Below, in pieces: positions 9,532 through 18,710 of a DNA stretch of 41,182 nucleotides (position 1 is the first letter of the stretch; each line of letters starts with the position of its first letter). Where the stretch lies: NCBI RefSeq assembly GCF_002564465.1, contig NZ_NUUX01000030.1, positions 30,047-71,228 on the forward strand, in the 5' to 3' direction. The DNA comes from Bacillus sp. AFS088145 (lineage in GTDB: Bacteria > Bacillota > Bacilli > Bacillales > Bacillaceae_G). The notes under the pieces were generated by a model that saw only the letters and a program-made list of their open reading frames with translations, did no database searches and was not told the DNA's origin. Position numbers and translations under genes: made by a program.

Positions 9532-11472
9532 ATGCGAAGAGATTTAATTTTGCAATATTTGTATCAAAAAGGAAAATCACTAACTTCACAGGAACTTGAA
9601 TCAGAATTCGCTATTTCAAATCGTACATTGCGAAATGAATTGAAAGAATTAAACGCGATTGGAGAAAAGTCCGGATTTGTGATTCAGAAAAAACGTGGTG
9701 AAGGCTATTTACTTCATGTAGAAAACCAAGAACTGGTTCAAACATATTTGAATGAAATAGATGGAGCGTTAGCACCAGATTTACCTCGTGTTCGAGTGAA
9801 CAATATTATTATGCTTTTGCTTCAAACAACTGAGTTTCAAACGATCGATATGTTTGCTGATAGTCTAATGATTAGCAGATCGACAGTTTTTACCGACATG
9901 ATTGAAGTTGAAAAGCAAGTTAGGATTTTTGATTTAAAAGTAGAAACAAAATCACGTTACGGAGTTCGTTTACTTGGGGATGAAATGAATTTTAGAAGAG
10001 CGTTTTCCTACTTCCTAAGTCAAAAAGAAACTGGATTGTTAAAAAAGTCAATTTATCAAACTTTTGAGAAAGCGTTTCCGTTTGCGGAAATCCGAGCTGT
10101 TTTGAGTGAAGAAGTACAGAATAATCAACTGAAGTTAAGTTATTTTGCATTAGAGAACATTTTAGTGCATATCCAAGTACTCTCGTTTCGAGTAACTCAA
10201 CACAACTTTATCTTGCCTAATCAAGAAAAAAAGTTAGATGTTTCTCTAATCAAACCATCGTTTATGAATATAGCAAAGAGAATTTGTGAAATTCTTTCTG
10301 AACTATATCATGTCGTATTACCAGAGAGTGAAATCATCTATTTAGCTGCTCATATAAGTGGTAAATCGAGTGTAGACGATATTGAGGAACATGAAAAAAA
10401 TGACTTAAAACAAAAACTAAAGAATTGTTTAGAAAGATTAGATCAAACATTCTTAACACAGTTTTCAGGTGACCAGCAGCTTTTAAATACGATGATCATG
10501 CATATGTATCCATTGTTAAGAAGATTATATTTTAATTTAAAGCTTACGAATCCATTAATAGATGATGTTTATAGTAGGTATTCGGATGTGTTTATGATTG
10601 CTTTAAATTTTTCTGAAATGATAAAGGAAATATGGGGGTTCGAACTTTCTAGTGACGAAATGGGTTATATTACAATGCATTTAGCAGCTCACGTGGAAAG
10701 GGAGAAGCAAAAACAATTAAGTTCCTACAAAAAAATTCTACTATCTTACGGATTAGGAGCAGGATCGGCTGATTTAATGAAAATGAAACTTGAGACACTT
10801 TTCCAAGGGGCAATCATTGACGTCGTTTTGTATAGTGAGCTTCAATTGTTAAATTTAGAAGATTATGACTTATTAGTTTCATCGACTTCGATTCCATTTG
10901 ACAATATTTCGATTCCATATATTCAAGTAGCACCAATACTAACTGAAACGGATGTCCAAAGAATTCGTCGTACGCTTACAAGATACCCAGCTAATAAAGT
11001 TAAAGAAGATGTACCAACACTTTTATCTTTATTTCATACAGATTTGTTTTATATAGAAGAAAGCAAAGAGTCGTTTGACTACAAAGCCTTTATTAAAGAA
11101 AAGGCAAAAAGCGTTGTTGAACTAGGATTTGCAGCACCTAACTATCCAGCTTTAGTTGTCGACCGTGAAGAAAAAATATCGACGATACTGCAAAATGGAA
11201 TCGCTGCGCCACATGCATTAAAAATGGTTGCGATTCAGGATTCAATCAGTGTGGTGATTTTTAAAAATCCGCCAACAATCGATGGGAAAGTTGTACAAAT
11301 CTTATTTTTAATTAATCTTCGTGCCGGAGACTTGTTTTTACACAAAGAGTTAAGTCGATTATTTTTACATTTAATGGACCATCCTGAAACGAAGCAGAAA
11401 GTATTAAAATCAAATAATTTTAACGATTTTCAATATGAAATTTCAAAAATCTTGTTTAAATATGGTTCGTAA
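9532..11472 (+). CDS. PRD-containing PTS transcriptional regulator (LicR/MtlR type)
   Basis: This is a DNA-binding activator whose activity is set by PTS phosphorylation. The order is an N-terminal helix-turn-helix (residues 1-60, SNRTLRNELKELNAIGE), a second helical region, PRD1 (about 180-285, with LVHIQVL and YLAAHISG histidines), PRD2 (about 300-395, with MHMYPLL and MHLAAHVE), an EIIB-like domain (about 400-490) and an EIIA-like domain (about 500-646) with H561 in GIAAPHA. The EIIB-like loop reads LLSYGLGAGSA: the usual phosphorylated cysteine is replaced by tyrosine. The length of 646 residues is normal. It sits directly before the secreted protein and PTS genes, which it probably controls. 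Confidence 0.88.
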   Translation: MRRDLILQYLYQKGKSLTSQELESEFAISNRTLRNELKELNAIGEKSGFVIQKKRGEGYLLHVENQELVQTYLNEIDGALAPDLPRVRVNNIIMLLLQTTEFQTIDMFADSLMISRSTVFTDMIEVEKQVRIFDLKVETKSRYGVRLLGDEMNFRRAFSYFLSQKETGLLKKSIYQTFEKAFPFAEIRAVLSEEVQNNQLKLSYFALENILVHIQVLSFRVTQHNFILPNQEKKLDVSLIKPSFMNIAKRICEILSELYHVVLPESEIIYLAAHISGKSSVDDIEEHEKNDLKQKLKNCLERLDQTFLTQFSGDQQLLNTMIMHMYPLLRRLYFNLKLTNPLIDDVYSRYSDVFMIALNFSEMIKEIWGFELSSDEMGYITMHLAAHVEREKQKQLSSYKKILLSYGLGAGSADLMKMKLETLFQGAIIDVVLYSELQLLNLEDYDLLVSSTSIPFDNISIPYIQVAPILTETDVQRIRRTLTRYPANKVKEDVPTLLSLFHTDLFYIEESKESFDYKAFIKEKAKSVVELGFAAPNYPALVVDREEKISTILQNGIAAPHALKMVAIQDSISVVIFKNPPTIDGKVVQILFLINLRAGDLFLHKELSRLFLHLMDHPETKQKVLKSNNFNDFQYEISKILFKYGS

Positions 11473-11476
11473 CAGT

Positions 11477-11519
11477 TTAGCGATCATTCTAACAAAAAAA
11501 TTAGAAGGGTGATCGCTAA
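11477..11519 (+). other. Long stem-loop without a U-tract between regulator and secreted protein gene
   Basis: TTAGCGATCATTCTAA pairs with TTAGAA-GGG-TGATCGCTAA around an A-rich loop of 8 nt, with a 3-nt bulge. The stem is about 16 bp. No T-run follows, so it is not a standard terminator. It may protect a 3' end, be a processing site, or bind a regulator. Confidence 0.6.
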
Positions 11520-11566
11520 TAGAAACGAATCAACTTCATGCTATCATTTGTCCTTTTTAAATAATA

Positions 11567-11581
11567 TTGAAAACGGTTACT
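11567..11581 (+). promoter_or_regulatory. CcpA catabolite-responsive element (cre)
   Basis: TTGAAAACGGTTACT matches the cre consensus WTGNAANCGNWNNCW at every position. It lies 62 nt before the start of the large secreted protein. This indicates that preferred sugars repress this gene, and possibly the PTS genes after it, through CcpA. Confidence 0.78.
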
Positions 11582-11643
11582 TATTAAAAAAGGTGTTCTT
11601 CGATTAGAAAATTAATTAAATAAATTATTTTGGAGGAAGATAA

Positions 11644-14600
11644 ATGAAAAGAAATAAATGGTTTTTAGGTAGAGCACTTCCAGCTTCTGTACTAGCGGCA
11701 TCAATGTTTGCAACGCCATTTAGTGGCGTTGTTGCAAAAGCTGCACCAACTATTACAACTCAATCAGTAGCGCCAATCTCAACTGGCACTAAGATTTTTA
11801 TGAATACTACACAAATCACTCATGCAAAACCAAGTGGATTAGATACAACAAAGCCAGTAAAATGGACAACTTCTGATCCATACGTTGCATATGTTGACAC
11901 AATTGGTAATGCAAAAGGTGATTACAGTGGAAAGATTTTAGGTGTATCTGGTGGATCTGCAATCATCACAGGTACTGGAGTAGATTTAAATGGTAATGCA
12001 GCTACAGTGAATATTACGGTTTCTGTAATTGAAACGCAGGCATCTACTAATCTTGAAAAGGTAGTTTACTATTACAATGCAGGAGATTCAAAAATTCCTT
12101 CTGCACTTTCATCATCTAATTTGCAAACAACAAATATTCCAACTGCTCCATCAGGAACTAAGTTTCCTTCTAAAAACATTGTTGGCTATGTTAATGGAGA
12201 AAATGGCGTAAAATGGTTAGTTTCAAAGGATACTTTAATTAAGTCAAATGGTAACGTTAATTTTGGTGATGAAAAAGATCATCCTGTTACTACTGGTATC
12301 GTATCTGATGCAATTACTCTATATGATCCAAACTTAGCTCCAGCTGATCAAATTCAATATTTACAAGGTGGAAGATATATTCCTCAAACTGGTGAAAATT
12401 CGGGTTCAGGGGTCGATAAAAACGGAAACCCGACTCAATTTAACGCCAAAGAAGTAATTACAAACATTATGTCTGATGGAAATAATGGTCTTTGGATTCT
12501 AGGCGAAAAAGGAAATGCTACTCATATTGTAAGAAAACAAATGTCTCTAATGGGCAAATCATTAGTTCAAGAAGAAATTTCTAGAAACTACGCAGATCGA
12601 TTTGGATTCCAATCTGGTTCTATGAGTTTTACTAATAAGGATAATATGATTAAAGCTCTTATGACTGCAGATAAAGATGCTATAAGCTCAATTTCTGATA
12701 CGGATAATGATGGATTATGGACAACAATGTACGCTTCAGGTGAAATTTGGAGATACAACTATATGAAAGAAAACTTTGGTGAAAAAGATGCTAGGACAAT
12801 AGATGCTAAAGCTTCTGCTGTTCGCGCTGTTGAAGCCATTGTAACGCTTGGCTATGTATCTGGAACGCAGTTAAAGGTACCTTCAAAAGACAATGTTAAC
12901 GATGTTGTTTATGTTGTTAACTCACTAGGTGGCAAAGTTACGACGATTGATGAAGGTAAGAAGTGGCTTGCAGATAACGAAGGTAAACCGGTATTCGTTG
13001 ATAATGAAGGAAATTATACGTTGGACACAACAGGAAAACCTGCTTCTGCTGGCTTCTTTGCTAGATCATATAAAGTAGAAGGCAGCAACAATGGTTCTAC
13101 GACTGCAGAAAGCAAATCATGGGATCAAGCTTGGCTTCAAAAAAGTGCAGGAACTACGACTGATGTAAACGGAAATACAGTTAAATATTCTGTTCCAGGT
13201 AAAATCAGTGGAGGAACTGCTGGAATCAAGGCATATGACACTGTTGCAGTACCGCCGCGTTTAACGAATATTGTAAATGAACAAAATCCTAATTTAGATG
13301 ATGCAACAAAAGCTTTAGACTCAAACAAAGTCTATTATAAAGCGACAACATCTACAGACGAATTAGTAGGTCATTACTTTACATTAGACCTAGCTTATAA
13401 CACGTTTAAAGATAGTGATCCTGAGTTAGCGGCTCTTGTGAAAAATGATTTAATTAACCATACAAATGCAATGGTATTAAACAACTATTATCAAGTAAGT
13501 GTTACTGGGGAGAACCCAATTGAATCTCGTTTCAATGGAACAGCACCTGGAGATGGATTAAATGCTCCTTCAGCTCCAACTAAATGGGCAAATTTAAATC
13601 CAGAATTCCTTGACGGTGTATCAAATGCATGGGGTAGAAATGACTACGAAGATGGTCCATTAAATGCAACACTGGCATTACAAATGCTTGTAGCTGCAAG
13701 AGATATGGGAGGTTATACACCAGCAGAAAAAGCTGCACTTGAAGCACAAGGTGTTGCAGTAATTTCTCCACTTGATTTTGCAAATGAATACAAAGTAATG
13801 AATGGTGTGAAAGCGTCTACAAAGGCTTCAGAACACAATGATTATGAAACAAGATACCCTAAGTCTTATAACTCAACTTCATTACTTGATATGTCATTAC
13901 AGTACCACTCAAGATACTTTGGTATATCTGCTCATAACGGAGACGATATTGGCGTAAGTGGTGTATCTTACGAGTCATACATGAACTATTCTGATGAAGA
14001 AGAAGCTGCATTATCATACTACACATTATCTCACCATGCAGAGAAAATGAACGCTAAAGGGATCTTAGATGGTATGAACCAATGGTGGTTCAATGAAAAA
14101 AGAGAGAAAAATCCATTTATGTCAACTTTCTATGCAGCTTCTCTAGGTGCATTGAAAGAAAAAGGATTTAGTATCGGAAGTTCAACGGTTGACCTTGCAG
14201 GTTCAACATGGCAAATGACACGTATACCAAATAACTTCATGAACTGGGATGTTCTTTCTGCAAACAGAAATGACGTAACACATGTGACACCTGATTTAAT
14301 GGTTGATCAATTAATTCCACGTGATGAAGTGATGATGTCTAAATACAATACAAATATTTTCGGAACGATGGACCGAAGAACAATTGATTCTGGTAACAGT
14401 TTATCAATGGAATCTTCAACTGTAACATCTATGCCTTATTGGTTAACTCAAAACCCTGAGGATGCTGCATATGTAGAAGATTTAGGATCAAAAGTTACTG
14501 CGCCAGTAAATAACGGAACAGAAAGTATTTATTATCCAACGAATGTAGCAGCTATGAATCCAAAGGCTAAATATAACGAAGACACACATTCATTTACGAT

Positions 14601-15945
14601 TAATGTTGGTGACTCTGTTAAATTGGATGCTAAAACAACAGGATATACGAACAATGTAGCTTGGTTAACGAATTCTTGGGATTTAGCTGGATATAGCAAT
14701 GGATTACCAACGCAAATCAATGCTGATTCAAATGTATCTCAAGTTCTTGATTTAAGAACTTTAGCAGCTTACGGTGAAGTTGGAAATGTAAGTGCAGCTG
14801 GAATTAGTGAAGATGGTGTGCACTATGGTTCATACGCAACTGCTTTAAAACCAGGAACTAGTACAGTTACGGGCTATGTGATCGACGGATTCTTTAGAAC
14901 ACCGAAAAAAATCACTTACACTATCAAAGTTGTTGATCCGATGAAATCAGCTGAAAAAATTGCTCCTACTGAGCTTGACAAGAACGCATTTGCATACCCA
15001 ACTTGGTTAAAAGATGCAATGGTTGAAAAAGGACTTAATACAGATGGAAATAAATATGTAGAAATTAGTTACGAATCATCTTCACCAGACGATGTTGCTG
15101 TTGATGCGGATGGAAAAGTAACGTACAACACTGATAAACCAGCTAACATCACTGCGACGGTTGTATACTCTGGAATGACATTGAACGGAGAAGCACAATT
15201 TGCAAATGATAGCCATGTGATGACTTTTGTACGCACAGTCTCTAGAGATGCAAAACAAACAGTTTCATTTAATTCACAAGGTGGATCTGCAGTAGATCCA
15301 ATAACTGCAACTTACAATGAAGCGATTACATCTCCAACACCAACAAAAACAGGTTATACATTCCTTGGTTGGTATAAAGATGCTTCATGTACTCAAGCAT
15401 GGAACTTTGCAACTGATAAAGTAACAGCATCTACTACACTTTACGCTAAATGGGGTATTAACAAATACACAGTTACATTTAACAGTAAAGGTGGATCTAA
15501 TGTAGCTACTATAACAGGAAACTATGATTCTATCATTACGAAACCAGTTAATCCAACGAAAAAAGGATTTGTCTTTGCTGGATGGTACAAAGATGCAGGA
15601 CTTAAAACTGCATGGAACTTTGCAACTGATAAAGTAACAGCAAATACAACGCTTTATGCAAAATGGGATGTTGCTAAAGCAACAGGACTAAAAGCAACAA
15701 AAGCAAGTACTACTTCAATTAAAGTAAATTGGACTGGAGTAAGTGGTGTATCTGGTTATGAAATCGTTCGTGCTACAAAAAGCGATTTCTCTGACCAAAT
15801 AACAAAAACAACTACAACTGGAACATTTAATGCAACAGGATTAGTTAAAGGTAAAACGTACTACTTTAAAGTTCGTGCTTTCACCCTAGATGGAAAAGTT
15901 AAAGTTTACGGTAGTTACACAACTGTTATTAAATTTAAACTTTAA
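11644..15945 (+). CDS. Large secreted multidomain protein, putative glycan-active
   Basis: The protein has 1433 residues. The signal peptide (residues 1 to about 33) has a basic start, a hydrophobic core and an AKA-AP cleavage site. A bacterial Ig-like region (about 47-131) follows. Propeller-like phrases such as NNGLWILG appear near 285. A large region (about 350-850) carries SDTDNDGLWTTMYASGEIWRYNY and TSTDELVGHYFTLDLAY, which recall an uncharacterised alpha/alpha-toroid family often joined to beta-propellers (recalled, not searched). Then come an Ig-like region, two Flg_new/InlB B-type repeats (about 1206-1271 and 1277-1342, each ending LYAKW) and a C-terminal fibronectin type III domain (1344-1433). 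There is no LPXTG motif. GGAGG precedes the start. Its place between a PTS regulator and a PTS suggests a role in releasing the imported sugar; no catalytic residues are identified. Confidence 0.75.
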   Translation: MKRNKWFLGRALPASVLAASMFATPFSGVVAKAAPTITTQSVAPISTGTKIFMNTTQITHAKPSGLDTTKPVKWTTSDPYVAYVDTIGNAKGDYSGKILGVSGGSAIITGTGVDLNGNAATVNITVSVIETQASTNLEKVVYYYNAGDSKIPSALSSSNLQTTNIPTAPSGTKFPSKNIVGYVNGENGVKWLVSKDTLIKSNGNVNFGDEKDHPVTTGIVSDAITLYDPNLAPADQIQYLQGGRYIPQTGENSGSGVDKNGNPTQFNAKEVITNIMSDGNNGLWILGEKGNATHIVRKQMSLMGKSLVQEEISRNYADRFGFQSGSMSFTNKDNMIKALMTADKDAISSISDTDNDGLWTTMYASGEIWRYNYMKENFGEKDARTIDAKASAVRAVEAIVTLGYVSGTQLKVPSKDNVNDVVYVVNSLGGKVTTIDEGKKWLADNEGKPVFVDNEGNYTLDTTGKPASAGFFARSYKVEGSNNGSTTAESKSWDQAWLQKSAGTTTDVNGNTVKYSVPGKISGGTAGIKAYDTVAVPPRLTNIVNEQNPNLDDATKALDSNKVYYKATTSTDELVGHYFTLDLAYNTFKDSDPELAALVKNDLINHTNAMVLNNYYQVSVTGENPIESRFNGTAPGDGLNAPSAPTKWANLNPEFLDGVSNAWGRNDYEDGPLNATLALQMLVAARDMGGYTPAEKAALEAQGVAVISPLDFANEYKVMNGVKASTKASEHNDYETRYPKSYNSTSLLDMSLQYHSRYFGISAHNGDDIGVSGVSYESYMNYSDEEEAALSYYTLSHHAEKMNAKGILDGMNQWWFNEKREKNPFMSTFYAASLGALKEKGFSIGSSTVDLAGSTWQMTRIPNNFMNWDVLSANRNDVTHVTPDLMVDQLIPRDEVMMSKYNTNIFGTMDRRTIDSGNSLSMESSTVTSMPYWLTQNPEDAAYVEDLGSKVTAPVNNGTESIYYPTNVAAMNPKAKYNEDTHSFTINVGDSVKLDAKTTGYTNNVAWLTNSWDLAGYSNGLPTQINADSNVSQVLDLRTLAAYGEVGNVSAAGISEDGVHYGSYATALKPGTSTVTGYVIDGFFRTPKKITYTIKVVDPMKSAEKIAPTELDKNAFAYPTWLKDAMVEKGLNTDGNKYVEISYESSSPDDVAVDADGKVTYNTDKPANITATVVYSGMTLNGEAQFANDSHVMTFVRTVSRDAKQTVSFNSQGGSAVDPITATYNEAITSPTPTKTGYTFLGWYKDASCTQAWNFATDKVTASTTLYAKWGINKYTVTFNSKGGSNVATITGNYDSIITKPVNPTKKGFVFAGWYKDAGLKTAWNFATDKVTANTTLYAKWDVAKATGLKATKASTTSIKVNWTGVSGVSGYEIVRATKSDFSDQITKTTTTGTFNATGLVKGKTYYFKVRAFTLDGKVKVYGSYTTVIKFKL

Positions 15946-15979
15946 AACTTAAATTTAAAAAAGAAATAAATTCTAAAAG

Positions 15980-16020
15980 GGATCTTGGTATATGGGGAAA
16001 ATCTTGATTTACCAAGATCC
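15980..16020 (+). other. Intercistronic stem-loop before the PTS EIIC gene
   Basis: GGATCTTGGTA at 15980-15990 and TACCAAGATCC at 16010-16020 are perfect inverted repeats. No T-run follows. It lies just before the ribosome-binding site of the EIIC gene. It could be an RNA processing or stabilising element that makes expression of the secreted protein and the transporter differ. Confidence 0.6.
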
Positions 16021-16046
16021 TAATTCCTTAGAGAGGGGATAACGAA

Positions 16047-17351
16047 ATGAACAGCAGCTTTTTTGAAAAAAAATTCTTACCAATCGCTTCGAAAATAGGT
16101 AATCAAAGACACTTACTTGCTTTGCGTGACGGTATTATGTTTGCTATGCCACTAATGATCATTGGTTCATTTTTCATTATCGTAGCTTGGTTAGAAGCAG
16201 ATTGGTATCAAAACTTCATGTCAAAAGTATTTGGCGAAAATTGGAATGCTTTTGGAGATATCGTTTATAACGGTTCAATGGGGATTATCGCATTAGTTGC
16301 AGTATTTGGAGTAGCGTATTCCTTAGCAAGTAGTTATAAGGTAGATAAAAAGAATATTGATGGAGTTCCTGCTGGGGTATTAGCATTAGCGAGTTATTTA
16401 ATTGTTAATATTATGAGCACTTTCAAAGATGGTAAGGAAACTGTATCTGCATGGTCACCTGATCTTTTTGGTGCACAATACTTGTTTGTTGGATTAATCA
16501 TTGCAATTATTACTGCTGAAATTTATCGTTACTTCTTACAAAAGAAGATTATCATCACTTTACCAGATACAGTGCCGCCAACAGTGTCACGTTCATTTAC
16601 GGCTCTTATTCCTGGCTTTGTGATTATCCTTTTCTTCTTACTAGTTCGTTACGGATTTAGTCATACAGGCTGGGGAGATTTTGCAACGTTTGTTCATAAA
16701 GTTGTGACACAGCCATTTACGATTTTAGGTTCAACTTATGTTGGTACACTTGTCGCATGTTTAATGGAACACCTTTTATGGAGTTTTGGTATCCACGGTT
16801 CATCAATCATCACGTCTGTTATGGAACCAATTTGGATTACAAATGCAGATGCAAACTTAGAAGCACTTAAAGCAGGTAAAACGTTACCACATATCATTAC
16901 GTATACATTCTATGAGAATGGAATTTGGATGGGTGGATCTGGTGCTACTTTACCAGTTGCAATCTATATGACATTTTTAGCGAAGTCAAAACTTCTTAAG
17001 AAGGTAGGACGTCTAGCAATTGGGCCATCTATCTTTAACGTTAATGAGCCAATTATGTTTGGTGTTCCAATTGTTTTAAATCCATTTTTAATGATTCCTT
17101 ATATTCTAGCTCCAGTAGCAGTATTAACAATAACGTACTTTGGTACGGCAATGGGAATTTTCCCACATACAACTGGAACAATCATCCCGTGGACAACTCC
17201 TTATTTCATAAGTGGTTATCTAATGACGGGTGGTAAGATTATGGGTGTAGTCATGCAATTGGTAGCTTTTGCAGTGGCTTCGATCATTTGGTTCCCATTC
17301 ATTCGAATTTGGGATAAGAAAAATTTAGAGATGGAGAAAGCTAGTAAATAA
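16047..17351 (+). CDS. PTS lactose/cellobiose-family EIIC permease
   Basis: This is the integral membrane subunit of a phosphotransferase system, which carries the sugar across the membrane while it is phosphorylated. Its length (434 residues) and many hydrophobic segments fit the CelB/LicC group. Typical segments are LRDGIMFAMPLMIIGSFF near residue 30, EHLLWSFGIHGSS near 240 and FNVNEPIMFGVPIVLNPF near 330. The last is the conserved substrate-binding motif with glutamate. The EIIB and EIIA subunits are encoded separately downstream. A strong GAGAGGGGA precedes the ATG. The substrate is probably a beta-linked disaccharide, given the GH4 enzyme and the MupG-like gene nearby, but the sequence alone does not fix it. 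Confidence 0.92.
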   Translation: MNSSFFEKKFLPIASKIGNQRHLLALRDGIMFAMPLMIIGSFFIIVAWLEADWYQNFMSKVFGENWNAFGDIVYNGSMGIIALVAVFGVAYSLASSYKVDKKNIDGVPAGVLALASYLIVNIMSTFKDGKETVSAWSPDLFGAQYLFVGLIIAIITAEIYRYFLQKKIIITLPDTVPPTVSRSFTALIPGFVIILFFLLVRYGFSHTGWGDFATFVHKVVTQPFTILGSTYVGTLVACLMEHLLWSFGIHGSSIITSVMEPIWITNADANLEALKAGKTLPHIITYTFYENGIWMGGSGATLPVAIYMTFLAKSKLLKKVGRLAIGPSIFNVNEPIMFGVPIVLNPFLMIPYILAPVAVLTITYFGTAMGIFPHTTGTIIPWTTPYFISGYLMTGGKIMGVVMQLVAFAVASIIWFPFIRIWDKKNLEMEKASK

Positions 17352-17402
17352 TTCTCCCAAGCAAATAGATGGATAATTGATTAGAAGAAGGGACTAAAAC
17401 TT

Positions 17403-17918
17403 ATGGAAAATCGACAAAAAATTATAACTTCGTTTCGATTAAAAAGAATCGGTGCCTTTGCCATTGATGCAATAATTGTTTCAATCATCTTGTCAATTGT
17501 GTATCGAATCACGGGACTTCCAAACTTTCCAGGAGTTCTAGCAAATATGATTGAGCTTCAAAAATCAACTGCTACTCAAGATGCAGCTGTAAAGGTGATG
17601 GCTCTTTTTAATGAAGCATTTCTCCAATCGCTTATCATCTATTTTTGTTATGACGTCTTAACAACCTTATTGTTAAGAGGATCGACTATTGGAAAGAAGA
17701 TCTTTCGATTGAAGTTGACACGCATTAATAATAAAAAGGGAATACTTCCTTATGTATTACTAGTGATTGTTAGAAGTTTCTTTAAATTTTTGACGATGTT
17801 TATTTTTCAAGGTCTTCCGTTCTTTTTATCAGTTATTAGTATGTTTGCTAATAAAAAATCATTAGCTGTTCACGATCGTATCGGTCGATTTGTCGTTATA
17901 AATAAGAATGAAATATAA
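17403..17918 (+). CDS. RDD-family membrane protein
   Basis: This 171-residue protein is of the RDD family, named for conserved Arg-Asp-Asp positions. They are visible as FRLKRIGAFAIDAIIV near residue 12, GKKIFRLKL near residue 98 and HDRIGRFVV near the C-terminus. About four hydrophobic segments indicate a multi-pass membrane protein. The function of most RDD proteins is unknown; some have been linked to ion transport or stress. It is inserted between the EIIC and EIIB genes with short gaps (51 and 30 nt), so it is surely co-transcribed. An RDD gene inside a PTS operon is uncommon and might assist the transporter. Confidence 0.83.
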   Translation: MENRQKIITSFRLKRIGAFAIDAIIVSIILSIVYRITGLPNFPGVLANMIELQKSTATQDAAVKVMALFNEAFLQSLIIYFCYDVLTTLLLRGSTIGKKIFRLKLTRINNKKGILPYVLLVIVRSFFKFLTMFIFQGLPFFLSVISMFANKKSLAVHDRIGRFVVINKNEI

Positions 17919-17948
17919 AAAAACTTACTAAAGAAAGAGGAAATTATC

Positions 17949-18257
17949 ATGAATATCTTACTTTGCTGTGCTGCAGGCATGTCAACAAGTCTAATCGTTT
18001 CTAAAATGGAAAAAGTTGCTGAATCAAAAGGGATTTCAGCACGCATTTGGGCAGTTTCTGAATCAGTTGTTCGCTCAGAAATCGATGAAGCTGATGTGTT
18101 ATTGTTAGGTCCACAAGTACGTTTCCTTTTAGGAGAAATGGAAGAAATCTGTGAAGAGAAAAACATTCCAGTTGAAGTAATTAATATGATGAATTACGGC
18201 ATGTGTGATGGTGAAGCGATCTTAGAGCAAGCTATCAATTTAATTGAAAATAAGTAG
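17949..18257 (+). CDS. PTS lactose/cellobiose-family EIIB subunit
   Basis: This cytoplasmic phosphocarrier of 102 residues receives phosphate from EIIA and passes it to the sugar held by EIIC. The start MNILLCCAAGMSTSL carries the phosphorylated cysteine, which is C7 directly before AAGMST. LLLGPQVRFL is the second conserved segment of the family. The length is normal for a stand-alone EIIB. The start is preceded by AGAGGAAA. It follows the RDD gene by 30 nt and is followed by a longer gap of 141 nt before EIIA, with no clear terminator. Confidence 0.93.
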   Translation: MNILLCCAAGMSTSLIVSKMEKVAESKGISARIWAVSESVVRSEIDEADVLLLGPQVRFLLGEMEEICEEKNIPVEVINMMNYGMCDGEAILEQAINLIENK

Positions 18258-18398
18258 TAATTGTTGAGAAATGACTTTTCTGATCTTTACTAGAAGAAAA
18301 ATACGATGAATACCTTTTAGGTTTATAACTTTGAAATTAAAAACCGCGGGGTTATGACGATAAAAAAATTTTGTTAATAAAGAGAGGAGGTCAGTTTT

Positions 18399-18710
18399 AT
18401 GGTAAAAAATGAAACGGAAATTTTCACACTGATTCTTCATGGTGGAAATGGTCGAAGTGCTGCAATGGAAGCGATTCAAGCAGCAAAAAAACAAGACTTC
18501 GATTTAGCTCGCAAGAAATTGAAAGAATCAGGTGATGCTTTAAATGAGGCACACCATATTCAAACAACGCTTATTCAATCAGAGATTGGTGGTACTCCAA
18601 CGGAGATTTCACTTTTAATGATTCATGCTCAAGATCATTTAATGAATGCAATGACTGTAAAAGACTTGGCAAAAGAGTTCGTTGACATGTATGAAAGGGG
18701 CCTAAAGTAA
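18399..18710 (+). CDS. PTS lactose/cellobiose-family EIIA subunit
   Basis: This small helical phosphocarrier has 103 residues and forms trimers in this family. It takes phosphate from HPr and gives it to [19 protein letters not shown] near residue 12 and [14 protein letters not shown] near residue 73 are characteristic; H76 is the expected phosphorylated histidine and H80 is the second histidine of the motif. The Shine-Dalgarno sequence GAGAGGAGG is very strong. Its stop codon overlaps the start of the GH4 gene by one base (TAATG), so the two are translationally coupled. Confidence 0.93.
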   Translation: MVKNETEIFTLILHGGNGRSAAMEAIQAAKKQDFDLARKKLKESGDALNEAHHIQTTLIQSEIGGTPTEISLLMIHAQDHLMNAMTVKDLAKEFVDMYERGLK

